NCBI GenBank assembly: GCA_963816685.1
Contig: CAWFMB010000003.1
Location: 245,143-309,142, forward strand
Direction of reading: 5' to 3'
Origin: CAVYUC01 sp963816685
GTDB lineage: Bacteria; Bacteroidota; Bacteroidia; Bacteroidales; Prolixibacteraceae
DNA: 64,000 nt
The position numbers were made by a program, and so were the translations under genes. Below are positions 36,045 through 45,654 of this stretch, piece after piece; positions within the stretch are counted from its first letter, which is position 1; each line of letters begins with the position of its first letter. The notes under the pieces were generated by a model, which was not told the DNA's origin, did not search any database, and saw only the letters and a program-made list of their open reading frames with translations.

Positions 36045-39000
36045 CTATTTAAATAACCATATTTTTAGTAATGACAATAATTTATTTACATCCACCGGTT
36101 TAGATATATAATCGTTTGCACCGCAGTCAATAGCTTTTTGGTAATCTTCCTTCATCGCTTTTGCTGTAAGCGTAATAATAGGAATTTCTTCAATTACAGG
36201 CGTTTTCCGGATAATGCTCATTGCATCATATCCATTCATAACCGGCATCATTATATCCATCAGCACCAAATCGGTGTCCGGATTATTTTTTAAAACTTCT
36301 ATTGCTATTTCTCCATTTTCAGCTTCCAGTACTTCAATTTCGCGATCCTCCAGGATTTGAACAAGTGCAAAAACATTTCGAATGTCATCATCCACTACCA
36401 GTACTTTTTTTCCTTTAAATCCTGTTCCGTTAAAACCGTCAGGACCTGTCGTTCGTGTTTTGGGCAATGTAATTTCAACCTGGTGAAGGAATAAAGTAAC
36501 TTCATCCATCAACCTTTCATCAGATTTTACCCCCTTAATTACAATTGAATCTGAATATTTATGTAATTCGCGAAGTTCTTTAGCATTAAGTTCACGTGCT
36601 GTATGAATAATCACATTTGGAACAGCGATGTTATTTTCATTTAACTTTTTAAGTAATTCATTTCCTGAAAAATCAGGTAATCCAAGATCAAGAATAACAC
36701 AATCGAATGATTTTGTTGATAAAATATCATAGGCTTGCTGACCAGTTTTAGCTTCATGAATAATAATATCCTTATTTTCAAAAAGCATTTGTATTGTTTT
36801 TCGCGTAATCAAATCATCCTCAACTACCAGTACCTGTTTAAATTCTTTGCTGAATTTGTTTTCAATGTTTTTTGAAACCGCCAGTAAATCTTCAGATTGC
36901 GGTGTTTTCAATTCTTCAATATTTTCAAGTACTGAATCTTCTATTCGCGAAACAAGATGCAACGGTAAACGCTGTGTTGATTTGTTTTCTTTTAGATGCT
37001 GAAGTTCTTTTGATTCATTGAGTTCCGCTGAAATAATAATGGCTTGTGGCGAAAATCTTTCAGCAAGAATAATTCCTTCACGGATATTGGATGCTGCAAT
37101 TACGTTAAATTTTCTTTTATGACAGAGGTCCATTAATTTTTCAGCTTTTTCTTTTTCATTGTGAATTATAAGAACCAGCAGCCGTTGCACTTTTGCATCT
37201 CTGTCATCCTCAATAAAAAAAGGAATTGATTCTGCTGCAATTTCCTGTTTGGCAAAGGGCTCAACAACAGTTTCTGCTGCAGGCGCAGCAACTGCCTCTG
37301 TTTTATTTTCGTTCACCGGGTTGATAACTTTTCCTGTTAGTTCTTTTTCGAGTGGCAGGTAAAGAGTAAAAACAGAGCCAATGCCTTCCTTGCTTTCCAC
37401 GTGAATTTCGCCTCCCAAAACAAAAGCAAGCTGTTTTGAAATGGAAAGTCCAAGACCGGTGCCGCCAAATCTGCGCGAAATGCTTCCATCGGCTTGTTGA
37501 AACGCTTCAAAAATGGCTTCGGTCTTGCTTTTTGGAATGCCTACTCCCGAATCTTCAACAGAAATAAAGTAAGTATTTTGGCTGTTTAATTCCGGATTCA
37601 AAAACCGAACTGAATCATCCGGCAGGTTGAAGTTCACTTTTATGCTTCCGGAATTTGTAAATTTAAAGGCATTTGAAAGCAGATTTTTAATGATTTGCAA
37701 CAGACGCTGCCTGTCGGTATAAATAATTTTAGGGAAATTTTTCGAAAGCTTTAATTCCAATGCAAGTCCTTTGTTTTCTGCAACCGGAATAAATCCATGG
37801 TTTATCTCGGTTACAATTTCTTCGGACATTACTTCAGCAAAATCATACGTCATTTTACCGGCTTCAATTTTAGAAAGATCCAGAATTTCATTAATCAGGT
37901 TGAGCAGATCATTCCCGCTTTTATGAATAATGTTTATTGATTTTACCTGTTCATCTGTGAGGTTTCCCTTTTTGTTGTTGCCCAGTAATTTCGAAAGTAT
38001 AAGTAAACTATTCAATGGTGTACGCAATTCGTGCGACATGTTTGCAAGAAACTCTGATTTATACTGGCTGGCCTGTTCAAGTTCGCGGGCTTTTAGTTTA
38101 AGTTCATTCTGGGTTTTCAGAAGGTTTTCATTCTTTTCCGAAATCTCTCTTTTCTGCATCTCCAGCAGACTTGTTTTTGTTTCCAGCTCTTCGTTTGTTA
38201 CCTGCAGTTCTTCTTGCTGAATGTGCAGGTTCTTTTCATTTTCAGTTAATATTTTAGTCTGCTCGGCAAGTTCTTCATTGGCTACTTTCAGTTCCTCTTC
38301 CTGCGATTTTAATTCTTCATTTGTAGCTTTTAATTCTTCCTGCTGAAGTTTTAACTGATCATTAATTGCTTTTAATTCTTCCTGTTGTGCATTTAACTTT
38401 TCATTGCGCTCAATGACTTCAATTTCGAGTTTTTTAATATGTGTAACATCTTTTGAAATTCCGAATGTGCCTATGCAGTTTCCGCTTTCATCGTACATGG
38501 GTAATTTGGTAACTGAGGTCCAAAGTACCTGGCCGTTTTCATCAATTCCCTGGCGCACTTCATCCACAAATCCTTTACCCTTTTCAATGATTTCCATTTC
38601 TTCATTGAAATACCGCTGGGCATCTTTTTGCGGGTGAAAATCAAAATCAGACTTTCCGATTATTTCATTGCTGGAACCTGCATCAAACAAATCTACCATC
38701 GATTCACTTATACGAATAAACTTGCTGCTTACATCTTTAAAATAAACATAATCGGGAAGTGTTTTTAACATTGAATTGAGCAAAGCCGTTTCACGTGAAA
38801 GCTGTTCCTGGATTAATCTGTTTTCTTCCAGTTTTCTGCTCAGTTCTTCATCCCTGGCTTTTAGTACTTCTGCCTGCTCTAAGGTTTTGTCGAGCAATTC
38901 ATTATTTCGGAAACGCGCAACTGAAGCGCCAAGGTTTACCGAAATCCGTTCAGCAATCAGCTCGAGGAATTCCTTTTTTAATTCCGAAAGTTCATTAACC

Positions 39001-40379
39001 GGGGCCAGCTCAATTACTGCCTGTATTCTTTTGTCCGATTTCATTGCCAGCAGGTAAACCTGCTCAGGGTAGATTTCGCCTGTGGCACTGAAAATCCGGT
39101 GGTATTTGTTTTTTGTATTGACTATCTGAAGTTTATCCTGCAGCGCCGCCCTGCCAATTAATCCTTCGCCGGGTTGAATAATCTTCTCCACAAGGTCGGG
39201 GTTAATTCCCAGAGAAGCAGTGAACTCAAGATGTTCAAGTACTTCATCAAAAACATAAACAGCTCCTGTTTCAACCTGAAGAAAATTGCTCAAATAAATT
39301 AAAATACGTTTTGATAATTCCCTTACAGAAAAATTACCACGCATTTGATCGTCCAAACCGTTTATTCCTTTCTGAAGCCAGTTTTCCCTGGTGGTATGAA
39401 TATTAGTATGCTCCAGCCTTTCGGCCATTTTATTCAACGCTAATGTAAGTTCATCTTTATTCGATTTTGGTATAAGTTTCGAACTGTAATCTCCCTGGGC
39501 TACCTTTTTGGAATAGCGGATTACATTTTGCAAACCCAGCTGGATTTCGAGGAAAGCATTGGATAAATCACCAACTTCATTCTTTGTATTAATACTAACC
39601 GATGAACTTAAATTTCCTTTTGCAACTTCCTTGAAATTTTCGGCCAGTTTATTGATGGGATACGAAATCGAATTGGATATTTTTATTGAAATAAATGTAA
39701 CTATCGCCCCTAAAATCAGAACAATAAAAAGAATCAAAAAGAACAGCCTGGAGGTAATATATTCACTTAATGAGTATATTTTTGAAGCAAAAGAATTTGT
39801 AAGAACATGAATTTTTTCAAAATCAGTCTGAAGCTCAGTAAGTTTTGCAGGAGATGGTTCTGTTGCATATCCGGCTATCTGTGTTTTTATTTGTTTGCCA
39901 AATTCAGCGGCATCTCTGGCCACATACTGTGTTTCGTGAAGCAATAATGGATTAATATTTGAAAGCATACTTATCAGGTCGCCCATGAGTTTTACTTTCG
40001 AAATATCATTATCCACTCCTTCTTTATAAATATCAAACAAATAAACGACCCATTCTTCCCGGGGCATGGCTTTTAAAATACTATCGATATTAGCGAATGT
40101 AGCTGCAATTAAAATGGCTTTATCCAAATGCTCAATTCCCAGTCGCAATTCTTCAGCATTTCCCGACTGATTATATTTGTAAAAATGTTCAATTCCGGAA
40201 TCGAAACCTTCAACAAAAACACGTTCAGCATTAACAACAATGGTAGTTGTCTGACTTGATTTGAACAGAAGATTTACTACAGAGCCCAGTAAAATAAGGC
40301 TTATTAAAAAAATTCCAATTAAAACATACAGTTTTGTACGTACATTAAAATCAGAAAATCGCATTTTATAATTACCCAT
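36045..40379 (-). CDS. large membrane hybrid histidine kinase (HAMP-GAF-PAS-coiled coil-HisKA-HATPase-REC x3)
   Basis: 1444 residues. TM1 at ~12-33, a ~170-residue extracytoplasmic four-helix-like sensor, TM2 at ~207-230, then HAMP and a second HAMP-like stretch. These are followed by a GAF domain (~350-490), a PAS domain (~540-655), and a long coiled coil built from repeated QEELKATNEEL-type units (~660-770). HisKA has H783 (FLANMSHELRTPLNS), and the ATPase has NLLSNAFKFT, VEDSGVGIP and GGTGLGLSI. Of three receivers, the first is degenerate, the second has D1231 (VILDLGLPDFSG) and the third D1375 (LVLMDIMMPVMNG). First gene of the four-gene operon and presumably its input; ligand unknown. 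Confidence 0.92.
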   Translation of the reverse strand: MGNYKMRFSDFNVRTKLYVLIGIFLISLILLGSVVNLLFKSSQTTTIVVNAERVFVEGFDSGIEHFYKYNQSGNAEELRLGIEHLDKAILIAATFANIDSILKAMPREEWVVYLFDIYKEGVDNDISKVKLMGDLISMLSNINPLLLHETQYVARDAAEFGKQIKTQIAGYATEPSPAKLTELQTDFEKIHVLTNSFASKIYSLSEYITSRLFFLILFIVLILGAIVTFISIKISNSISYPINKLAENFKEVAKGNLSSSVSINTKNEVGDLSNAFLEIQLGLQNVIRYSKKVAQGDYSSKLIPKSNKDELTLALNKMAERLEHTNIHTTRENWLQKGINGLDDQMRGNFSVRELSKRILIYLSNFLQVETGAVYVFDEVLEHLEFTASLGINPDLVEKIIQPGEGLIGRAALQDKLQIVNTKNKYHRIFSATGEIYPEQVYLLAMKSDKRIQAVIELAPVNELSELKKEFLELIAERISVNLGASVARFRNNELLDKTLEQAEVLKARDEELSRKLEENRLIQEQLSRETALLNSMLKTLPDYVYFKDVSSKFIRISESMVDLFDAGSSNEIIGKSDFDFHPQKDAQRYFNEEMEIIEKGKGFVDEVRQGIDENGQVLWTSVTKLPMYDESGNCIGTFGISKDVTHIKKLEIEVIERNEKLNAQQEELKAINDQLKLQQEELKATNEELKSQEEELKVANEELAEQTKILTENEKNLHIQQEELQVTNEELETKTSLLEMQKREISEKNENLLKTQNELKLKARELEQASQYKSEFLANMSHELRTPLNSLLILSKLLGNNKKGNLTDEQVKSINIIHKSGNDLLNLINEILDLSKIEAGKMTYDFAEVMSEEIVTEINHGFIPVAENKGLALELKLSKNFPKIIYTDRQRLLQIIKNLLSNAFKFTNSGSIKVNFNLPDDSVRFLNPELNSQNTYFISVEDSGVGIPKSKTEAIFEAFQQADGSISRRFGGTGLGLSISKQLAFVLGGEIHVESKEGIGSVFTLYLPLEKELTGKVINPVNENKTEAVAAPAAETVVEPFAKQEIAAESIPFFIEDDRDAKVQRLLVLIIHNEKEKAEKLMDLCHKRKFNVIAASNIREGIILAERFSPQAIIISAELNESKELQHLKENKSTQRLPLHLVSRIEDSVLENIEELKTPQSEDLLAVSKNIENKFSKEFKQVLVVEDDLITRKTIQMLFENKDIIIHEAKTGQQAYDILSTKSFDCVILDLGLPDFSGNELLKKLNENNIAVPNVIIHTARELNAKELRELHKYSDSIVIKGVKSDERLMDEVTLFLHQVEITLPKTRTTGPDGFNGTGFKGKKVLVVDDDIRNVFALVQILEDREIEVLEAENGEIAIEVLKNNPDTDLVLMDIMMPVMNGYDAMSIIRKTPVIEEIPIITLTAKAMKEDYQKAIDCGANDYISKPVDVNKLLSLLKIWLFK

Positions 40380-40503
40380 CCTTCAATTTGTTTAGCGTTG
40401 GTTTTTGCGGCGTTGCAAAATATATAAAAATTAGCAGTTACCAATCTTTACCCTTCAAAATATGTTCAGTCTTATTGGTTGAGGCAGAATTTGTTTCGGG
40501 AAG

Positions 40504-40549
40504 TAACAAAAAATGCCTGGAATTCAACTGCATTATTGAATTCCAGGCA
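40504..40549 (-). terminator. rho-independent terminator of the SGNH esterase gene
   Basis: TGCCTGGAATTCAA and TTGAATTCCAGGCA form a perfect 14-bp stem with an eight-base loop. On the minus strand a T-run follows. It lies between the esterase stop and the histidine-kinase operon. Confidence 0.85.
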
Positions 40550-40570
40550 AAATTGGAAACCTTTAAGTTT

Positions 40571-41992
40571 TTATTTAATTTCCCAATCGTCAGAACGGAA
40601 TGAAGAAGCAGGAAGTCCTTCTGTATTGAATAATTCGCCCACTACAAAATCTTTAAATGCATAGCGAATTGCCACAGGTTTTTCTACCATTGGCGAGAAA
40701 AGAGTAATTCCCTGTTGGGTAATAAAAGCATCTGCGGGTACAAACCGTTGATTTTCGCCTGCAATTTCAAAATTCTGAAGTTCTTTGCCATAAGTGGTAA
40801 GGCCATTTTGTGCATGATTGAACGTAAGTTTTACCAGTTGTCCGTCAATAGTCATATCCTTCAGTACCGGCCCTGATGTTTCAAAACCTTTTTTCCCATA
40901 GGTATTCGCAAGAGCAAGGTATGCCAGCCGCTCGCCGGCCACTTCCTTGTTTGCCGGGTGAATTATATCTTTTTCACCAGCATCCATAATTGAAGCCATA
41001 CCAATATTTGGAATGTCATCGGCTGCATTCAGCATAGATTCACGAATATAGGCAGAATTAATTCCTCCCTGTCCGTAATCGAACGGAGCAATTTGAACAT
41101 AATAAAACGGAAAATCACCAATATTCCATTTGTTGCGCCAGTTTTGTACGAGTCCCGGTAATAGCTTTTCATATTCTTTGGGCTGGTTTCTGTTTGATTC
41201 ACCCTGGTACCACAATCCGCCGCGCATAGCATAACCAACCATCGGCGCAATCATTGCATTGTATAAAACTGTTGGTGTTTGTTGTGAATAATCATCTGTC
41301 CTGTTTTTATCCGGAAGTTCAACCCAGCTGAAATCTTTCAGTCCGCTTTCACTTATCCAGGGCTCAATTCGTGTACCTCCCCAATTGGTGCTGACCAAAC
41401 CAACCGGAACGTTTAATGCATCCTGAATCATTCGGCCAAAATAGTATGCTGTGGCGCTGAATTCAGCAACATTTTCAGGGTTGCATTCTTTCCATTCGCC
41501 GGTAAAATCATCCAAAGGTTCAAGACTTTTATTTCGTTCAACAGTAAACAGCCGGATATTGTCATTTTCTGATGTTGCAATTGCTTCATTGGCGCCTAAC
41601 ACCGGCTGGTTATAGTAGCCCTTCATAGGCATTTGCATATTCGATTGTCCTGAACAAATCCAAACTTCACCAATTAAAACATTTTCAAGCTTTAACGGTT
41701 TTCCATCAGAAATAGTTAAAGAATAGGGTCCGCCAGCTTCCGGTGTTTTTACTTTTAAGTTCCACTTACCATTGCCATCTGCTTTTGCAGAATAACTTTT
41801 GCCATTCCACGATGTGGTAACTTTAACCGTTTTGTTTGGACTGGCAGTGCCCCAGATTGAAGCATCAGTCTGCTGTTGCAGTACCATATTGCTGCCAAAA
41901 ACCGAAGGCAGACTTATCTCTGCAAGAGCAGGTTTTAATCCAACTAAAGAGAAAAGAAAAGCAAGTGTAAACAGAAGTTGTAATTTTTTCAT
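40571..41992 (-). CDS. sialate O-acetylesterase-type SGNH esterase, secreted
   Basis: 473 residues with a Sec signal (LLFTLAFLFSLVGLKPALA). The mature start LPSVFGSNMVLQQQTDASIWG and WNLKVKTPEAGGPYSLTISDG form the beta domain common to this family. The esterase core has the nucleophile block WICSGQSNMQMPM, then GLVSTNWGGTRIEPWIS, YNAMIAPMVGYAMRGGLWYQGESN and a late IHPANKEVAGERLA with the Asp/His pair region. It removes acetyl groups from sugars; in this setting acetylated pectic or other plant or algal glycan is as likely as sialic acid. It is divergent from the Gfo/Idh gene (147 bases between starts). Confidence 0.88.
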   Translation of the reverse strand: MKKLQLLFTLAFLFSLVGLKPALAEISLPSVFGSNMVLQQQTDASIWGTASPNKTVKVTTSWNGKSYSAKADGNGKWNLKVKTPEAGGPYSLTISDGKPLKLENVLIGEVWICSGQSNMQMPMKGYYNQPVLGANEAIATSENDNIRLFTVERNKSLEPLDDFTGEWKECNPENVAEFSATAYYFGRMIQDALNVPVGLVSTNWGGTRIEPWISESGLKDFSWVELPDKNRTDDYSQQTPTVLYNAMIAPMVGYAMRGGLWYQGESNRNQPKEYEKLLPGLVQNWRNKWNIGDFPFYYVQIAPFDYGQGGINSAYIRESMLNAADDIPNIGMASIMDAGEKDIIHPANKEVAGERLAYLALANTYGKKGFETSGPVLKDMTIDGQLVKLTFNHAQNGLTTYGKELQNFEIAGENQRFVPADAFITQQGITLFSPMVEKPVAIRYAFKDFVVGELFNTEGLPASSFRSDDWEIK

Positions 41993-42139
41993 GATTCAGT
42001 ATTTTTAATGAATAAATTTTGCTACCCACAAATATACCAAATTGAGGAATAACAATTATTTTGAAAGTATTCGAAGCATTTATTGTTATCAGAAACAACA
42101 TTTTTCTTAAGTTTATCATTCAATACTAAATCTTGAATT

Positions 42140-43423
42140 ATGGAACGTCGAGCTTTTATTCAACGAACTTCTTTGGCAACGGCCGGAATGGTCACTTCAT
42201 TTCATTTTAAGGCATCAGCTCAAAATAATAAATTAAAAACAGGATTAATTGGTTGCGGCTGGTATGGGATGGTTATAACTAAATCAGCCTTAAAAACCGG
42301 TGATGTGGAAGTTGTTGCGGTTTGTGATGTTGATTCAGAACACCTGAAAAACAGCGCCTCAGAAATAGAAAGTTTGCAGGGTAAACGTCCGAAAGAATTT
42401 AAGGATTACAAGGATTTGCTGAATGAAAAAGAACTTGAAGCAGTTTTTATCGGGACACCGCCACACTGGCACGCACTTCAGTTTATTGCTGCCTGCGAAA
42501 AAGGCCTCGATATTTATTGTGAAAAACCACTTTCTTATGATGTGAGAGAAGGGCAAGCCATGATAAATGCTGCACAAAAAGCCGGAAACCTTGTGCAAAT
42601 TGGATTCCAGCGCAGGCAGAGCCAGGCATTTCATAAAGCGAAGGAACTGATTGCTGAAGGTCAGCTGGGCAAAATTTACCAGATTGGTGCACAGATTCAT
42701 TATAATCCTGTTTTGGAAGATAATACTGTACAGCCGCCTCCTGTATCGCTCGACTGGGACGCATGGTGCGGTCCGGCGCCAAAACTGGATTACCGGCCCA
42801 TCATCGGACATAAAGCCTGGCGGCTCGAAAAAGAATACGGAAACGGCCATCTTGTTGACTGGGGAATTCATCACATCGATATTATCAGGAGGATTATGGA
42901 TTTTGGAATGCCGGAAACCTTCGATGCAAAAGGAAATTTAAATGTATTGACAGGAAAAATTACTACTCCCGATACATTAAATGCAGTGATGAATTTTGAA
43001 AATTGCCCCGTGTATTGGCAGCACCGGTTATGGGGAACCGGTGATTTCAATCCTGCTTTCAATAACGGAATCTTTTTTTATGGCGAAAAGGCTACACTTT
43101 TTGCTTCCGACGACAAATTGATTCTGATGCCGGCAGGAAAAAATCAGCAGCAACAGGAAATGAATATTCCCACGGCGGATATGCAGGACCGTCACGTGGC
43201 TGCATTTGTAAATGCTGTTAAAACAAAAAACAATAAAATGATTGCCTGCACAATTGAAGATGCCTGGCATTCAACTGCTTCGGTTCAACTGGCAATGGCC
43301 TCATATTATTCCGGAAAACCGGTGATATGGAACACTGATAAAAATGAAATTAGCGGAAATAAAGATGCTGCTGAAATGCTTGCCCGCCCATACCGGAGTG
43401 GCTACAAACGGCCCGGTATTTAA
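42140..43423 (+). CDS. Gfo/Idh/MocA family oxidoreductase with Tat-like signal
   Basis: 427 residues. A signal-like start, MERRAFIQRTSLATAGMVTS, resembles a Tat signal. Rossmann motif KTGLIGCGWYGM, then VVAVCDVDSEHL, FIGTPPHWHALQFIAAC and the catalytic YCEKPLSYDV (EKP). The substrate domain contains GNGHLVDWGIHHIDIIRR with the active-site histidines. Exported members oxidise sugars at C3 with a tightly bound NAD(P). It is probably part of the second glycan locus, together with the following hydrolase and lactonase genes. Confidence 0.88.
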   Translation: MERRAFIQRTSLATAGMVTSFHFKASAQNNKLKTGLIGCGWYGMVITKSALKTGDVEVVAVCDVDSEHLKNSASEIESLQGKRPKEFKDYKDLLNEKELEAVFIGTPPHWHALQFIAACEKGLDIYCEKPLSYDVREGQAMINAAQKAGNLVQIGFQRRQSQAFHKAKELIAEGQLGKIYQIGAQIHYNPVLEDNTVQPPPVSLDWDAWCGPAPKLDYRPIIGHKAWRLEKEYGNGHLVDWGIHHIDIIRRIMDFGMPETFDAKGNLNVLTGKITTPDTLNAVMNFENCPVYWQHRLWGTGDFNPAFNNGIFFYGEKATLFASDDKLILMPAGKNQQQQEMNIPTADMQDRHVAAFVNAVKTKNNKMIACTIEDAWHSTASVQLAMASYYSGKPVIWNTDKNEISGNKDAAEMLARPYRSGYKRPGI

Positions 43424-43514
43424 AAATATGTCAAAACTGGCAGCATGAATTCAAGTCATACCGGCAAATTTAATTGTTACTTTTACAAGCAAAATCAGTA
43501 AAAAATCTAACCCA

Positions 43515-45581
43515 ATGATAAACTTTTACAAAAGGATACTACTCATTTTTGTTATTTTAAATTTTGTTTCCTATTCAGCAAAAACTGAGGAGACCAGGGG
43601 GAAAGATACCAGTGAGCAACTAAAAGCTCCACTCCAAAAAAATGTTGTACCGTTTATCGGGGCGCAGGTTTTTATTGAACCTGGACAAACAACGGAAGAT
43701 ATTGACAACTGGTTCCGTCAGTTGAAAGAAAATAATATGACTGTTTGCCGGATTCGCATGTTTGAATCTTATATGCGTGATGAAAACTACAACTGGGACT
43801 ACAGCCTTTTTGATGAAGCTTTTAAGGCGGCTGATAAATACGACATTCACGTTTATGCAACGCTTTTTCCATACACAGAAAAAACTGACATTGGCGGATT
43901 TAAATTTCCCCGAAATGAAGCTCATTTTAAATCGATTGCAGTTTTTATTGAAAATGCAGTTACGCATTTCAGCAAGTATAAAAGTTTGTTCGGCTGGGTA
44001 TTGATAAATGAACCTGGCACTGGTGGTAAAATTCCAAATGATGAATTTGCCGGACAGAAATATCAGGAATGGCTGAAAACTCATCCTGCAAAAGAATTTA
44101 CAGAAAACGGTTACCCTGTTTTGGTGGATTTTACCAAAGAACGTTTTTTGCTGGATTACAACACCTGGTTTTTAAACTGGATTTCACTTGAAATAGGAAA
44201 ATACGATCAGCAACATGATATTCATGTGAACAGCCATGCTATTTTTAGTAATGTGGCAGAATATGATTTTCCGGAATGGAGAAAATTCTTAACAAGCCTT
44301 GGCGGTTCGGCTCATCCGAGCTGGCATTTTGGCTATTTCAGCCGGCAGCAATATGCAGTAGCCATGTCGGCAAACAGCGAAATCATATACTCCGGCTCGG
44401 GAAACCTGCCATGGTTTATGACTGAGCTACAGGGCGGAAATAATACTTACAGCGGCGGAAATCCATTTTGTCCCACCAAAGAAGAAATTGCACAGTGGCT
44501 TTGGATAATTACAGGTACCGAATCGGAAGGAACAATTTTTTGGACACTCAATCCGCGAAGTTCGGGAATTGAGGCAGGGGAGTGGGCGCTGCTCGATTTT
44601 CAGGACCAGCCTTCTGACCGGATGACTGAAGCCGCAAAAGTAGCCGGAACTTTAAAAGAACATGGTGAACTTTTTTCAAACGCTAAAAAAGTAGATTCAC
44701 AAATTTCAATTTTGTACGCACGTGAATCATTATGGGCTGAATCAAAAATGACGCTTTACCCAAGTGAATATCAGGCACGAAATCCAGGTGGTGTAATGAA
44801 ATCGGCACTTGGATATTTTGAAGCATTGAGCGAAATGGGAATTAGTCCAAACCTGAAATCACTGGATGAATTCAATTTCTCAAAATATGATTACTCGGGT
44901 GAAAGTATCATTCTTGCACATCAAATTTCTCTGCCGGGAAATTATGCAGATTCACTTGAAAATTTCGTATCGAATGGCGGTAAATTGATTGTTGATGGAC
45001 TGACTGCTTTTTTCGATGAAAACATGCACAATACCATGAAAACCGGGTTTGATTTTGAAACAATTTTCGGTGGAAATGTAAGCGAATTTAAGCTTGTGGA
45101 TAATATTTTTAATGTTGTAGTAGCGGATGAACGACTACCGGCTCATTTGTGGAAGGGATTTATGAAAGCCGAAAATGGAAGCCCGATTGTCAATGAAAAT
45201 AATGAAGTGGTTGGAATCCGCAATAAATCAGGAAAAGGTGAAGTGCTGTGGGTACCTTCGTTAATGGGTTTAGGGGCGCGTATTGAAAATAATTATCTTC
45301 CGCTGCAAAACCTTCTGGAAAAAGAGTTAAAACAGAGTTTATCAATTTTACCGGTGCAATTTTCAAAACCAGCTAAAAATATGCTCATGAAAACACTTCG
45401 CTCAGGTGAAAAATGGATAACTATTCTTGTAAACAAAAATAAAGACCAGCAAACAGTAACTCTTGAATTTAATGAACCCTTTGGTTCACCTGAAGTCATC
45501 TTTTCAAAACTTAACAGCAACATAAACGGACATACAATTGATATTTTACCGGAAGAGACAAAAGTGATTGTTTGGAAATAA
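43515..45581 (+). CDS. secreted GH42-like (clan GH-A) glycoside hydrolase
   Basis: 688 residues with a Sec signal (LLIFVILNFVSYSA). A TIM-barrel glycosidase: VCRIRMFESYMRDENYNWDYSLFDEAFK, then the acid/base E166 in LINEPG and the nucleophile E304 in WFMTELQGG, the spacing expected for clan GH-A. A class I glutamine-amidotransferase-like trimerisation region follows (IILAHQISLPGNY, FVSNGGKLIVDG) and a small C-terminal beta domain, as in GH42 beta-galactosidases. Substrate is unproven. It follows the oxidoreductase gene by 91 bases. Confidence 0.8.
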   Translation: MINFYKRILLIFVILNFVSYSAKTEETRGKDTSEQLKAPLQKNVVPFIGAQVFIEPGQTTEDIDNWFRQLKENNMTVCRIRMFESYMRDENYNWDYSLFDEAFKAADKYDIHVYATLFPYTEKTDIGGFKFPRNEAHFKSIAVFIENAVTHFSKYKSLFGWVLINEPGTGGKIPNDEFAGQKYQEWLKTHPAKEFTENGYPVLVDFTKERFLLDYNTWFLNWISLEIGKYDQQHDIHVNSHAIFSNVAEYDFPEWRKFLTSLGGSAHPSWHFGYFSRQQYAVAMSANSEIIYSGSGNLPWFMTELQGGNNTYSGGNPFCPTKEEIAQWLWIITGTESEGTIFWTLNPRSSGIEAGEWALLDFQDQPSDRMTEAAKVAGTLKEHGELFSNAKKVDSQISILYARESLWAESKMTLYPSEYQARNPGGVMKSALGYFEALSEMGISPNLKSLDEFNFSKYDYSGESIILAHQISLPGNYADSLENFVSNGGKLIVDGLTAFFDENMHNTMKTGFDFETIFGGNVSEFKLVDNIFNVVVADERLPAHLWKGFMKAENGSPIVNENNEVVGIRNKSGKGEVLWVPSLMGLGARIENNYLPLQNLLEKELKQSLSILPVQFSKPAKNMLMKTLRSGEKWITILVNKNKDQQTVTLEFNEPFGSPEVIFSKLNSNINGHTIDILPEETKVIVWK

Positions 45582-45610
45582 AAGGATACAGACAATCCTT
45601 TCACTTTTTT
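45581..45610 (+). terminator. weak hairpin overlapping the glycosidase stop codon
   Basis: AAAGGAT (from the last base of the TAA) pairs with ATCCTTT, and CACTTTTTTAC follows. The stem is only 7 bp, so it may only partly stop transcription. Confidence 0.4.
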
Positions 45611-45654
45611 ACTTTTGAGAATTTGAATAAAAACTAAATTTTAAAATATTAACA

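Noticed and set aside
38120..38400. Dense imperfect repeats in the DNA of the large histidine kinase.
   Set aside because: They encode the heptad-like QEELKATNEEL coiled coil; a protein-level repeat, not a separate DNA element.
42359..42874. 171-codon minus-strand frame inside the Gfo/Idh/MocA gene.
   Set aside because: Long but fully opposite the conserved Rossmann and EKP regions; composition is that of an antisense reading.
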